A DNA stretch of 64,000 nt from positions 3,285,767 to 3,349,766 of the forward strand of contig NZ_CP022161.1 of assembly GCF_002214185.1 (NCBI RefSeq), given 5' to 3'. A program made the translations under genes and the position numbers. Shown one piece after another: positions 34,587-43,427 of the stretch. Under the pieces are notes generated by a model that was not told the DNA's origin, did no database searches, and saw nothing but the letters and a program-made list of their open reading frames with translations. The DNA comes from Streptomyces capitiformicae. GTDB lineage: Bacteria > Actinomycetota > Actinomycetes > Streptomycetales > Streptomycetaceae. How positions within the stretch are numbered: position 1 is the stretch's first letter; every line of letters starts with the position of its first letter.

Positions 34587-36517
34587 CGGTGTTCCCGCAA
34601 CCCGCGCGGCGTGTTCCCCGGTCGGGGCACATGATCGTGTGCGGTGACGACGCGCTCGCCGAGCGGCTGGCCGGCGAGCTCACCACGGTGTACCGGGAGC
34701 GGGTCACCCTCGTCGTACCGTCGGCGCCCCGGACTGGCACCGTCGCACGGGCGCGTGCCTCGGCCCTGCTGGGCCAGGTGCAGTCCGTGATCGGGCGTAC
34801 GGACACCGGCCCGGACGCGCCGCGCGTCCTCGAAGCCCCCGACCTGGACGAGAGCGTGCTGGCCGAAGCCGGGGTGCGCGAGGCCGCCGCGCTGGCTCTG
34901 GTCCATGAGGACGACGAGACCAACATCCGCGCCGCGCTCGCCGCCCGTCGACTCAACCCCCGGCTGCGCCTGGTCATCCGGCTCTACAACCGCAAGCTCG
35001 GCCAACGCCTGGAGGAACTCCTCGACCAGGCCGCCGCCCTGGCCGTCCCCGGGCTGGACCCGGCGGCCCTGGACACCTCCACCACCGTCCTGTCGGACGC
35101 GGACACCGCCGCTCCCGCCCTCGCGGCCACCGCCGTCGCGGGCACCAGCAAGGTCGTCCAGGCTGACGGGCTGCTGCTGCGCGCGGTGGAACGCACACCC
35201 CCGGCCGCGGGCGAGGTGGCCGACCCCGGCCTGTGCACGCTCGCCCTGCTGTCGTCGACCACCGACGACCCGGCCGGTGCGGAGGGTTCGGACGCCAGCG
35301 GCCGGGAAGGGCCGACCCTGCTGCCCGACGACGAGACGGTGGCCGCCGCCACCGGACGCGGCACAGTCGTCCTGGAGACCGTCACACACACCGGCACCGC
35401 TCCCCCACCGGGCCGTCTGGCCGGACGAGGGCTGCCGCTCGCCACCCTGTTCTCGGCCCGGCTGCGCTGGTCACTGGCCGGACTGGTGACCTGTGTGCTG
35501 GGTCTGGCCGTCGCCACCTGGCTGACCATCGGCGGTCACCCACTGCACGCCGCCTACCTCACCCTGCTCGACCTCTTCGCCATCAACGACCCCGCCCTCG
35601 ACGAAGCCACGAGCCGTCAGCTGCTCCAACTCCTCGCCGGCTTGGCCGGGCTGCTGTTCCTGCCCGTGCTGCTCGCCGCCGCCCTGGAGGCGTTCGGCAC
35701 CTTCCGCACCGCCTCCGCGCTGCGCCGCCCGCCCCGCTCCCTGTCCGGCCACGTCGTCCTGCTCGGCCTCGGCAAGATCGGCACCCGCGTCCTGTCCCGA
35801 CTGCACGAACTCGGCATCCCCGTGGTGTGCGTCGAGGAGGACCCCGAGGCACGCGGCATCCCCCTCGCCCGCCGCCTGCGCGTACCCACCGTCATCGGCG
35901 ACGTCACCCAGGAAGGCGTCCTGGAAGCCGCCAGGATCGACCGCGCCCACGCCCTGCTCGCCCTCACCAGCAACGACACCACCAACCTCGAAGCCGCCCT
36001 GTACGCACGCTCCGTCAAACCCGACCTGCGCACAGCACTCCGCCTCTACGACGACGACTTCGCCACCGCCGTCCACCGCACCCTGCGCGCCGCACACCCC
36101 CATGCCCTCACCCGCAGCCGCAGCGTCTCCACCCTCGCCGCGCCCGCCTTCGCCGGCGCCATGATGGGCCGCCAGATCCTGGGCGCCATCCCCGTCGAAC
36201 GGCGTGTCCTGCTTTTCGCGGCCCTGAACGTCGCCGGGCACCCACAGCTGGAGGGACGCACGGTCGCCGAGACCTTCCGGCCCGGCGCCTGGCGCGTCCT
36301 CGCCCTGGACACCGCCGCCCCCGACGACCGCCGCCCCGACCTCGCCACCACCCCGGCCCACGACGACACCGAACGCCCCGCCGGCCTCGTGTGGGAGCCA
36401 CACCCCGGGTACGTCCTGCGCCCGCAGGACCGGGTGGTCCTCGCCACGACCCGGCAGGGCCTGGCCGAACTCCTCGGACGACAGCCACGGCTCAGGACAC
36501 GGCCCCCCGACCGCTGA
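34583..36517 (+). CDS. NAD-binding (double RCK/TrkA-N) membrane protein
   Basis: This is 644 aa. An N-terminal TrkA-N-like domain (HMIVCGDDALAERLAGELTT) with EDDETNIRAALAARRLNPRL is followed by two membrane helices (LAGLVTCVLGLAVATWLTIG and LLQLLAGLAGLLFLPVLLAA). Between them is a possible pore-like loop. A second TrkA-N domain has GLGKIGTRVL and TSNDTTNLEAALYARSV. The architecture recalls Ca2+- or nucleotide-gated K+ channels of the RCK class. No TVGYG filter is present, so ion conduction is uncertain. The ATG at 34583 follows GGGGAGGGG. Confidence 0.85.
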   Translation: MTVFPQPARRVPRSGHMIVCGDDALAERLAGELTTVYRERVTLVVPSAPRTGTVARARASALLGQVQSVIGRTDTGPDAPRVLEAPDLDESVLAEAGVREAAALALVHEDDETNIRAALAARRLNPRLRLVIRLYNRKLGQRLEELLDQAAALAVPGLDPAALDTSTTVLSDADTAAPALAATAVAGTSKVVQADGLLLRAVERTPPAAGEVADPGLCTLALLSSTTDDPAGAEGSDASGREGPTLLPDDETVAAATGRGTVVLETVTHTGTAPPPGRLAGRGLPLATLFSARLRWSLAGLVTCVLGLAVATWLTIGGHPLHAAYLTLLDLFAINDPALDEATSRQLLQLLAGLAGLLFLPVLLAAALEAFGTFRTASALRRPPRSLSGHVVLLGLGKIGTRVLSRLHELGIPVVCVEEDPEARGIPLARRLRVPTVIGDVTQEGVLEAARIDRAHALLALTSNDTTNLEAALYARSVKPDLRTALRLYDDDFATAVHRTLRAAHPHALTRSRSVSTLAAPAFAGAMMGRQILGAIPVERRVLLFAALNVAGHPQLEGRTVAETFRPGAWRVLALDTAAPDDRRPDLATTPAHDDTERPAGLVWEPHPGYVLRPQDRVVLATTRQGLAELLGRQPRLRTRPPDR

Positions 36518-37271
36518 AGCGGCCACCGACCAGAACCCCAACAGCGACCTGCCTCGGAGGCATCCCGGGAACATCCCCGGCCTCACCGCGTAGACGCGGA
36601 CGCGGCGCACCGCGCGCAGAGACAACGGACGGCGGCGAGCCGGCACGCCGGACGGGGAGGGCGTGTCCTCGCCGTCCTGTGGTGTGCTCAGTTCCTGTGG
36701 TTCGTGGACGGCGAGCCCGGTCAGCGCACGCGCCGGCCCCGAGGAAGCGAGCGGCTCCGGCAGGACGGCGGCGCCGAGGCTGCCGGCCCAGGCGAAGCCC
36801 GTCCACAGCGAGAACGCGACCGCGACCGGGACCGCCGCCCAGCCCCAGCGCGCCGAGGTCGGCGTCCCCGTCGAGCGTGCGTGAGTCGGCGGCACCCACC
36901 GCGACCAGCAGCCAGAAGCCCGCGGCCGCCAGTAGGGGGACGGTGAACAGGAAGGTCGGAAAGCCTGTGGCGGCCTCGAAGAACGTCCGCATGCCCAACC
37001 CCCGATCAACCCCGTCACGCGACGGCCTCGGCACGGCTCGGCGGCCGGATGCCGGACACCTGCCGGTGCCCGGCATCGAGACCTCTGTCGCGTGCTCCCC
37101 TCGCCCCCCACCCTGCCTGCGTCGACCCTCACCGCATTGCCGGATCCCGGCAGTCTTGACCGGATGGTCCATGCCGGTGCCCCGCTGAGAAGGCGTCAAC
37201 AGGGCCTGGCTCTGCCTCCTCGGAGCCCTGGGCCACGCACTGACCCGGCGTGGCCTCGTGGCGGCGCGTGC
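36518..37271. other. Spacer with decayed NfeD/YqiJ-like gene
   Basis: This is 754 bp between the NAD-binding gene and the SPFH gene. Apart from the frameshifted gene at about 36660-36992 there is no reading frame with coding bias that I can support. Confidence 0.5.
36660..36992 (-). pseudogene. Frameshifted NfeD/YqiJ-like membrane gene
   Basis: From ATG 36992 the frame reads MRTFFEAATGFPTFLFTVPL, then LLVAVGAADSRTLDGDADLGALGLGG. One extra G near 36835 then throws it out of frame, and the next frame continues VAVAFSLWTGFAWAGSLGAAVL. These are the two N-terminal membrane segments of proteins usually encoded beside SPFH/flotillin genes. The C-terminal OB-fold part is not seen. It lies downstream of the SPFH gene on the same strand. 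Confidence 0.6.
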
Positions 37272-38384
37272 TCAATCCCCGGACGTCCGCCCCCGGCGCG
37301 GCACCTGGGGCGACTTCGCGGCCTCGGCCTCCGCCTTGGCGTCGCTCACCGCGGCGGCGGCCTGCTTCCCGGCCTCGTCAGCAGCCGCAGCGGCGTCGAG
37401 GGAAACCGTCGAGCCCGCAGCGAGTTGCGGAATCCGGGTTTCGGCCGACATGTCGTCATGGTCGGCGGTGGCTGCCGCTTCCTCACGTTGCACAGGTTGG
37501 GGAGGGCCTGCCGTCGCCTCGTCACCGAACGCTCGGGTGACGGTCCGAACCGCCTCGGTCAGCTCCCCAGGGATCACCCAGAACGTGTTGTTGTCGCTGC
37601 CTGCCAGGTGCGGGAGCGTCTCGAGGTACTTGTAGGCCAGGACCTTCGGGTCGGCATTGTTGCGATGTACGGCCTGGAAGACGAGCTCCACCGCCTTGGC
37701 CTCGCCGTCCGCCCGCAGGATCATGGCTTGTTGCGCGCCCTGGGCCTCCAGGATGTCCTTCTGCTTCGTGCCTTCCGCGGTAAGGATCTTGGCTTGCCGC
37801 TCCCCTTCGGCGTGCAGGATGGCCGCACGCTTGTCACGCTCGGCCCGCATCTGTTTCTCCATCGCTTCCTTGATGGTGTGCGGTGGATCGATGGCCTTGA
37901 TCTCGACGCGGTTGACCCGGATGCCCCACTTGCCGGTGGCATCGTCGAGGACGGCACGGAGCCGGGAGTTGATCTCCTCGCGCGAGGTGAGCGTCTCCTC
38001 CAGGTCCATGCTGCCGATGACGTTGCGCAGCGTGGTCACGGTGAGCTGATCGATCGCCTGCAGGTAGTCAGCGACCTCGTAGGCCGCCGCCCGCGGGTCC
38101 GTGATCTGGTAGTAGAGCACGGTGTCGATGTTCACCACGAGGTTGTCCTCGGTGATCACCGGCCTGGGGTCGGACGAGTAGACCTGCTCGCGCACGTCGA
38201 GTCTGGTGTTGATGCGGTCCGCCACCGGCACAACCAGATTGAGGCCGGGCTGCAGGGTCCGGCGGTACCGGCCGAACCGCTCGATGTTGTAGCGGCGCGC
38301 CTGCGGGACGATCCGCACTGTGGAGGCCACGAGGAAGACGACAACGATGGCCGCCACAAGAGTGAGGATGACGACGGGATCCAC
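37272..38384 (-). CDS. SPFH/stomatin (QmcA-like) membrane scaffold protein
   Basis: This is 370 aa. An N-terminal membrane anchor (VVILTLVAAIVVVFLVAS) is followed by an SPFH domain (VRIVPQARRYNIERFGRYRR). A long coiled-coil with repeated AEGERQAKIL/ILEAQGAQQA/LRADGEAKAV comes next, then an Ala-rich tail. It forms oligomeric membrane platforms. It pairs with the NfeD gene 29 bp upstream, the classic SPFH-NfeD operon. The GTG at 38384 is the start. Confidence 0.92.
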   Translation of the reverse strand: MDPVVILTLVAAIVVVFLVASTVRIVPQARRYNIERFGRYRRTLQPGLNLVVPVADRINTRLDVREQVYSSDPRPVITEDNLVVNIDTVLYYQITDPRAAAYEVADYLQAIDQLTVTTLRNVIGSMDLEETLTSREEINSRLRAVLDDATGKWGIRVNRVEIKAIDPPHTIKEAMEKQMRAERDKRAAILHAEGERQAKILTAEGTKQKDILEAQGAQQAMILRADGEAKAVELVFQAVHRNNADPKVLAYKYLETLPHLAGSDNNTFWVIPGELTEAVRTVTRAFGDEATAGPPQPVQREEAAATADHDDMSAETRIPQLAAGSTVSLDAAAAADEAGKQAAAAVSDAKAEAEAAKSPQVPRRGRTSGD

Positions 38385-38413
38385 AGTGCCTCCGTTGCTG
38401 TGTGTTCAGCCGT

Positions 38414-38851
38414 TCACGGAAGGAGCTCGCGGGGGTAGACGATGGCCGTGGCGCCTTCGATCTCCATGACGTCGACCAGCGCTCCCACCGGAATCACCAG
38501 GCTTTCGTCGAAGGCGCGGGCGGACCACTCCTCGCCGGACAGTTTGATCAGGCCGCGGGTCGCGGTGACCTCCTGCACGACCTCGGCCCGCTTGCCGATC
38601 AGCGCATCACTGCCCTCGCGTGTGAGGGGTTGCTGTGCCATATGCCGCAGCGCGATGGGACGGACGATGAAGAGGCCCGCTGCCGCGGTTGCCGCGAGGG
38701 CCACCAGCTGGCCGAATAGGCCGATGCCCACACCGGCGACCACGGCGGCGACCAACGCGGCGCCCGCCAGCAAACCGAAGACCAGTGTCAGGGTGAAGAA
38801 CTCCGCGACACCCAGTGCCGCGGCGGCGAGCAGCCATAGGAACCACGGCAT
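38414..38851 (-). CDS. NfeD-like membrane protein
   Basis: This is 145 aa with three to four hydrophobic helices (FLWLLAAAALGVAEFFTLTL, LVFGLLAGAALVAAVVAGVG), then a C-terminal OB-fold (GSDALIGKRAEVVQEVTATR, LIKLSGEEWSARAFDE). This is the NfeD plan. It partners the SPFH protein. The ATG at 38851 has AAGGAGG upstream. Confidence 0.93.
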   Translation of the reverse strand: MPWFLWLLAAAALGVAEFFTLTLVFGLLAGAALVAAVVAGVGIGLFGQLVALAATAAAGLFIVRPIALRHMAQQPLTREGSDALIGKRAEVVQEVTATRGLIKLSGEEWSARAFDESLVIPVGALVDVMEIEGATAIVYPRELLP

Positions 38852-38931
38852 CGAATCGCCCTCCTTCAGGGGCCTTCTCCACCAAGCTACCTCCCGGAAC
38901 GCCGGGCAGACAGACATGGCGGCTGCGGTCC

Positions 38932-41076
38932 TTGAACGGTGAGGGGGACCCGCGCAACCGCTGGACGCTCACCGAGGCCCGCCGCCTGTCGGAACAGCGA
39001 CATCGCAGCCGCGCCCAACAGGGCGGGCCGGCATCGTCCCCGGCCGCGAACGGCCCAGGCCGGGGACAGCGTCCCCGGCCTGGGCCGTCCCCGCAGGGCG
39101 ACCTCGGTGTCCAGGCGCTTCTCGGTGACTGCACCAGGCCGGTGCCCGAGGCCGTGGACGAGAGCGGTCCGGTCCTGCGCCGTATCAGCGGGAACGACGT
39201 CAAGTCCTCGGCCGTGCCCGCACGCACTGTCGCGCTCACCTACGACGGCGGCCCCGACCCCGTATGGACCCCGCGCCTGCTCGACCTGCTGCGCAAGCAT
39301 CATGCGCACGCGACCTTCTTCCTGTTCGGTGCGCAGGCGGCACGCCATCCGGAGCTGGTGCGGCGGATCCTCGCCGAGGGCCACGAGATCGGCTCGAGCA
39401 CGTACACCGGGGCCGACCTCGGTTCGTCGTCGCGTGCGCGCACGGCGATGGAGCTGACACTCACCCAGAAGACCCTCGCCGGCGCGGCGGGCATCCACAC
39501 CAGCCTGCTGCGGATGCCGCTGACGACCCAGGTGGACACGCTGTGCGGCGCCGAGTGGACGGCGGCGCGACGGGCTGCCGCGGACGGCTATGTGCTGGTC
39601 GCCGCGGACCGGCCCGATCGTGATCCCGCGTACGGGACGGTCCGCCAGTTCAGCCAGACGGACCTGGCGTACGAGGAGACGAAGGACCTGCTCGGCAACC
39701 GGCACGCCGACCGGTTCACCACCGTCACGGACGCGCTCGGCATGCCCGCGGCGAACACGCGGGTGTCCGCAGCCGAACGGTGGCAGGGCAAGGCGTTGAT
39801 CTGGACCACGACCGCCGGTCAGGCGTTCACGCACGCCATGACCTGGGTGCTGCTGGCGCTGGGCCTGTTGGGCGTGGTGCGGCTTCTGATGCTGACCGTG
39901 TTCGCCCGCGCCCATGTCCGGCGCCTGACCCGCCTCCGCCCCGGCGCGCCCTGGCTGCGGGAGGTCAACGCACCTGTGACGGTGCTCGTACCGGCGTACA
40001 ACGAAGAGGCCGGCATCGAGTCCACCGTCCGTTCGCTCCTCGCGTCCACGCATCCCTACCTCGAGGTCATCGTGATCGACGACGGCTCGACGGATCAGAC
40101 GGCGGACCTCGCGACCTGGATCGACGACCCCCGGGTGCGGGTGATCCGGCAGCCCAACTCGGGCAAGGCGGCCGCGCTCAACACCGGTCTGGCACACGCC
40201 TCGTACGACATCGTCGTGATGGTCGACGCCGACACCGTCTTCGAGGACGATGCCCTGTACCGGCTCATCCAGCCGCTCGCCCACCCGGCCGTCGGCGCGG
40301 TCAGTGGCAACACCAAGGTGGGCAACCGGCGCGGGCTGCTCGGCAGATGGCAGCACCTGGAGTACGTCTTCGGCTTCAACCTCGACCGGCGGATGTTCGA
40401 GGTGCTGGAGTGCATGCCGACGGTGCCGGGAGCCATCGGCGCCTTCCGCCGGGACGCGCTGCTGGGCGTCGGTGGGGTCAGCGAGGACACCCTCGCCGAG
40501 GACACCGACCTCACGATGGCCCTGTGGCGGGCCGGCTGGCGGGTGGTCTACGAGGAGTCGGCCATCGCCTGGACCGAAGTGCCCACCTCGCTGCGGCAGT
40601 TGTGGCGGCAGCGCTACCGCTGGTGCTACGGCACGCTCCAGGCGATGTGGAAGCACCGCGGAGCCGTCCTCGAAGTGGGCACCGCCGGACGCTTCGCGCG
40701 CCGCGGACTGACGTATCTGACGATCTTTCAGGTAATCCTGCCCCTGATCGCCCCGGTCGTCGACCTGTTCGCGCTGTACGGGGTGCTCTTCACCGATCCT
40801 GTGCGGTCGATGGGGGTCTGGGTCGCCTTCCTCGCCATCCAACTGTTCTGCGCCGGTTACGCGTTGAGGCTCGACAGGGAGAAGCTGCGGACTCTGTGGT
40901 CGATGCCGTTCCAGCTCTTCGTCTACCGGCAGCTGATGTATCTGGTCGTCATCCAGTCCGTGTTCGCCCTCCTGGGCGGCACCCGGCTGAAGTGGCACCG
41001 CATGCAGCGCTCCGGGACGGCTGCCGACCAGCAGCTCAGACAGCCGTCCGCCCCAAGACAGCTGTCGTCGAGGTGA
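38932..41076 (+). CDS. Polysaccharide deacetylase-like/GT2 fusion
   Basis: This is about 714 aa. An N-terminal NodB-like domain (VALTYDGGPDPVWTPRLLDL) is fused to a family 2 processive glycosyltransferase with VLVPAYNEEAGIE, VIDDGSTD, MVDADT, EDTDLTM and QRYRW, plus C-terminal membrane helices. GT2 motifs match poly-GlcNAc synthases, and the fusion resembles Streptomyces MatB. The deacetylase half has lost metal ligands (TYDGGP for TFDDGP, SSTYTG for HTFTH), so it is probably inactive. The start is uncertain. TTG 38932 is a guess, and the usual N-terminal membrane helix is absent. Confidence 0.8.
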   Translation: MNGEGDPRNRWTLTEARRLSEQRHRSRAQQGGPASSPAANGPGRGQRPRPGPSPQGDLGVQALLGDCTRPVPEAVDESGPVLRRISGNDVKSSAVPARTVALTYDGGPDPVWTPRLLDLLRKHHAHATFFLFGAQAARHPELVRRILAEGHEIGSSTYTGADLGSSSRARTAMELTLTQKTLAGAAGIHTSLLRMPLTTQVDTLCGAEWTAARRAAADGYVLVAADRPDRDPAYGTVRQFSQTDLAYEETKDLLGNRHADRFTTVTDALGMPAANTRVSAAERWQGKALIWTTTAGQAFTHAMTWVLLALGLLGVVRLLMLTVFARAHVRRLTRLRPGAPWLREVNAPVTVLVPAYNEEAGIESTVRSLLASTHPYLEVIVIDDGSTDQTADLATWIDDPRVRVIRQPNSGKAAALNTGLAHASYDIVVMVDADTVFEDDALYRLIQPLAHPAVGAVSGNTKVGNRRGLLGRWQHLEYVFGFNLDRRMFEVLECMPTVPGAIGAFRRDALLGVGGVSEDTLAEDTDLTMALWRAGWRVVYEESAIAWTEVPTSLRQLWRQRYRWCYGTLQAMWKHRGAVLEVGTAGRFARRGLTYLTIFQVILPLIAPVVDLFALYGVLFTDPVRSMGVWVAFLAIQLFCAGYALRLDREKLRTLWSMPFQLFVYRQLMYLVVIQSVFALLGGTRLKWHRMQRSGTAADQQLRQPSAPRQLSSR

Positions 41077-41094
41077 TCAGGAGTGGTTCCGCCC

Positions 41095-42288
41095 ATGAAC
41101 GAGTGGCATCGGCAGAACGGAAACGGAGAGGCGCGGGCGCCTCGCGTGATCACGGGCCAGGTCATCACGGGGGACGGGTGGGAACGGGAGACCTTTCCGT
41201 TCCAGGCGCCCCCACAGCCGCCGTCGGACACCTACGGCGCCGCTCCGAGGAACGCGGGCGGCGGCCACCCGTCCAGGACCAGAGCGCCCTGGGTGCGCCC
41301 CAGCCGTCACCGCCGGGTCGCGCGTCTGCTGGTGCTGCTGCTCTGCGCGCTGCTCCTCGCCTCGGGCGGCACATACGCCTGGGCCGACCTCAAGCTCGAC
41401 CGGGCGGTCGACCTCGGCGAGGCCGGGGACCGTCCGCCGCGAGGGAAGGGGACCACGTACCTTGTCGTCGGCTCCGACAGCCGTGAGGGCCTGTCCGAGC
41501 AGGCCAAGAAGGATCTGCACGCCGGCGGTGGCGGCGGCGGCCGTACCGACTCGATGATGCTCCTGCACACCGGTGCCCACGGCACCACGATGGTGAGCCT
41601 GCCCCGCGACTCGTGGCTGACCATCCCGTCGTACCTCGACCCCGACACCGGCAAGCGGCACCGTCCGGCGAAGAACAAGCTGAACGCGGCTTACTCCCTG
41701 GGCGGCGCCCGGCTGCTCGTGCGGACCGTCGAGCTCAACACGGGCATCCGTATCGACCACTACGCGGAGATCGGCTTCGGAGGCTTCGTCGGTGTGGTGA
41801 ACGCCGTCGGCGGCGTGAACATGTGCGTGGACCGGAACATCAAGGACAAGAAGTCGGGTCTCGACCTGAGGAAGGGCTGCCACACCCTGGACGGCGCCCA
41901 GGCGCTGGCGTTCGTCCGCCAGCGGCACCAGGAGGCCCAGGGCGACCTGGGGCGCAGCAGGAACCAGCAGAAGTTCCTCGCAGCGCTCGCCGACAAGGCG
42001 GCGACACCGGGCACCGCGCTCAATCCGTTCCGGGCGTATCCCCTGCTGGGCGCGGCGCTGGACACCCTCGTGGTGGACAAGGACACGGACCCGCGCACCC
42101 TCGTGTCCTTGTTCCAGGCGATGAGGAGCGTCTTGTTGGGAGGTGGCCGGCAGCTCAACGTCCCCGTGGACGGCCGTGGAGTCAGTACGGCGAAGGGCAG
42201 CGCCGTGCGGTGGGACGCGGCGAAGGCGAAGCGGCTCTTCACCGAGCTCCGGAACGACCGGCCGGTGACCGTCGAGGGGAAAGGCTGA
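41095..42288 (+). CDS. LytR-CpsA-Psr (LCP) family glycopolymer ligase
   Basis: This is 397 aa with a cytoplasmic N-terminus of about 75 residues, one membrane helix (LLVLLLCALLLASGGTYAWA) and an extracytoplasmic LCP domain. The domain shows VVGSDSREG, GRTDSMMLLH, VSLPRDSWLTIP, NTGIRIDHYAEIGF and AQALAFVRQRH. LCP enzymes attach polymers to peptidoglycan. It directly follows the GT2 gene (18 bp), so it may anchor that polymer. The ATG at 41095 follows AGGAG. Confidence 0.93.
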   Translation: MNEWHRQNGNGEARAPRVITGQVITGDGWERETFPFQAPPQPPSDTYGAAPRNAGGGHPSRTRAPWVRPSRHRRVARLLVLLLCALLLASGGTYAWADLKLDRAVDLGEAGDRPPRGKGTTYLVVGSDSREGLSEQAKKDLHAGGGGGGRTDSMMLLHTGAHGTTMVSLPRDSWLTIPSYLDPDTGKRHRPAKNKLNAAYSLGGARLLVRTVELNTGIRIDHYAEIGFGGFVGVVNAVGGVNMCVDRNIKDKKSGLDLRKGCHTLDGAQALAFVRQRHQEAQGDLGRSRNQQKFLAALADKAATPGTALNPFRAYPLLGAALDTLVVDKDTDPRTLVSLFQAMRSVLLGGGRQLNVPVDGRGVSTAKGSAVRWDAAKAKRLFTELRNDRPVTVEGKG

Positions 42289-42430
42289 GCAGCCGGCATC
42301 GAACGTCCCGTTCCGGCCCCCGACCGTTCCGGCCCCCGACCGTCGTACGGCGAGCTGGGAGCGGATCTGCGGCAGTTGCCGGATTCCCGTGGGTACCGGG
42401 TGACGGGTCGGCTGCCGACCTCGCTTGTCC

Positions 42431-42859
42431 GTGTGTGACGACAGAGCAGCAAGCGAGACCCCACACCAGTCGAACGCCGCGGCCAAGCCGGTGCGGTGGG
42501 CGGCGGACACGGTGTCGACGATCCGGGAGGGGGCGCGGTTGCGCCTCGACCACTGGGCGACGAGCCTCTGGCACGTCGATCGGATGATCGACGCGCTGCG
42601 GCGGGAGGCAACGCCCTACCCCGCCATGGAGAGCGTGCTGCGCGGTTTCGGGGCGTACGCGGGTGAGGTGATCGTCCGACAGGCGGGCGGCGAGTGGTGG
42701 TCAGCGGGCGGCGACCACGGGATCCGCACCGTCGACGGACGGCTGTGGAATCCCCTCGACGAGGCCCGCCGCTGCTTGTCCGGACAGGGGTCACTGCGGC
42801 TGCTGTGCCGCGATGCGACGGCGGGCGCACCCGAGCCCCGGGATCAGCGGCCCCGGTGA
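42431..42859 (+). CDS. Hypothetical protein, about 142 aa
   Basis: This has good coding bias and a protein-like middle (VDRMIDALRREATPYPAMES, VLRGFGAYAGEVIVRQAGGEWW) and end (WNPLDEARRCLSGQGSLRLL). The layout is reminiscent of small DUF3806-like proteins, but that is only a resemblance. The start is uncertain (GTG 42431 or TTG 42425), since no clear ribosome site is seen. Upstream, a short direct repeat (CCGTTCCGGCCCCCGA) occurs twice at about 42308-42341. Confidence 0.6.
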   Translation: MCDDRAASETPHQSNAAAKPVRWAADTVSTIREGARLRLDHWATSLWHVDRMIDALRREATPYPAMESVLRGFGAYAGEVIVRQAGGEWWSAGGDHGIRTVDGRLWNPLDEARRCLSGQGSLRLLCRDATAGAPEPRDQRPR

Positions 42860-43427
42860 GGTCCGTCAGAGCCCTTCTGAGGTCACCGCCGTCGGTGCGA
42901 AGGATGTGGGGGGCGGCCGGATCCCCGTGCGTGGGCGGAGCCCCGGCCACCCCCGTCCCTCTCCGTTCCGCTCCCGGAGCGGAGGCAGGCGCGGCACGGA
43001 GAGAGGTCTGGGAATGGTGAGTTGCGTCACCCGACTCGGGCCGGACGGTCTTCGTCGGCCCGTCGAGTGCGGACTCGTACTCACACAGCGCACGACCAGC
43101 GCGAAACGTCACCTGAGGCAGGCACATACGGTGGGTCGCGCGCTGGTGTCCGAGCACCGGATCCGCCGGGCATTGATGAGCCGTCACGTTGCCCGGTCCG
43201 GTCCACGTGTCGGCTCAACGTCCGGACGTGGCCGGTCTCTTGGCGTCGCCGCGCGAACCCTCGCACCTTCGGTGACTGTGCGTAGAGGCACCGGTGACAG
43301 CATGAAGGTTTCTGATGCGTTGTGACACTTCTGTGACGACTGACGCTGATCACCATGGGCCGTCGACGCGACCGGAGCACGGCGGACGGCATGAACTCGC
43401 TATGAACCGGTGTGAACGAGGGCAATT
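42860..43427. promoter_or_regulatory. Long intergenic region before the ECF sigma gene
   Basis: This is 568 bp in which I see no supported gene. The last 120 bp are less GC-rich and hold direct TGTGAC repeats (TTGTGACACTTCTGTGACGAC at 43321-43341), a likely promoter/operator zone for the sigma factor operon. Confidence 0.45.

Noticed and set aside
35471..37132. 553-codon minus-strand frame
   Set aside because: It is mostly antisense to the NAD-binding gene. Only the part near 36700-36840 is the shifted continuation of the NfeD/YqiJ-like pseudogene.
42813..43325. Forward frame of 170 codons after the 142-aa gene
   Set aside because: Codon bias is poor and no ribosome site is seen. It runs through the likely promoter region of the sigma gene.
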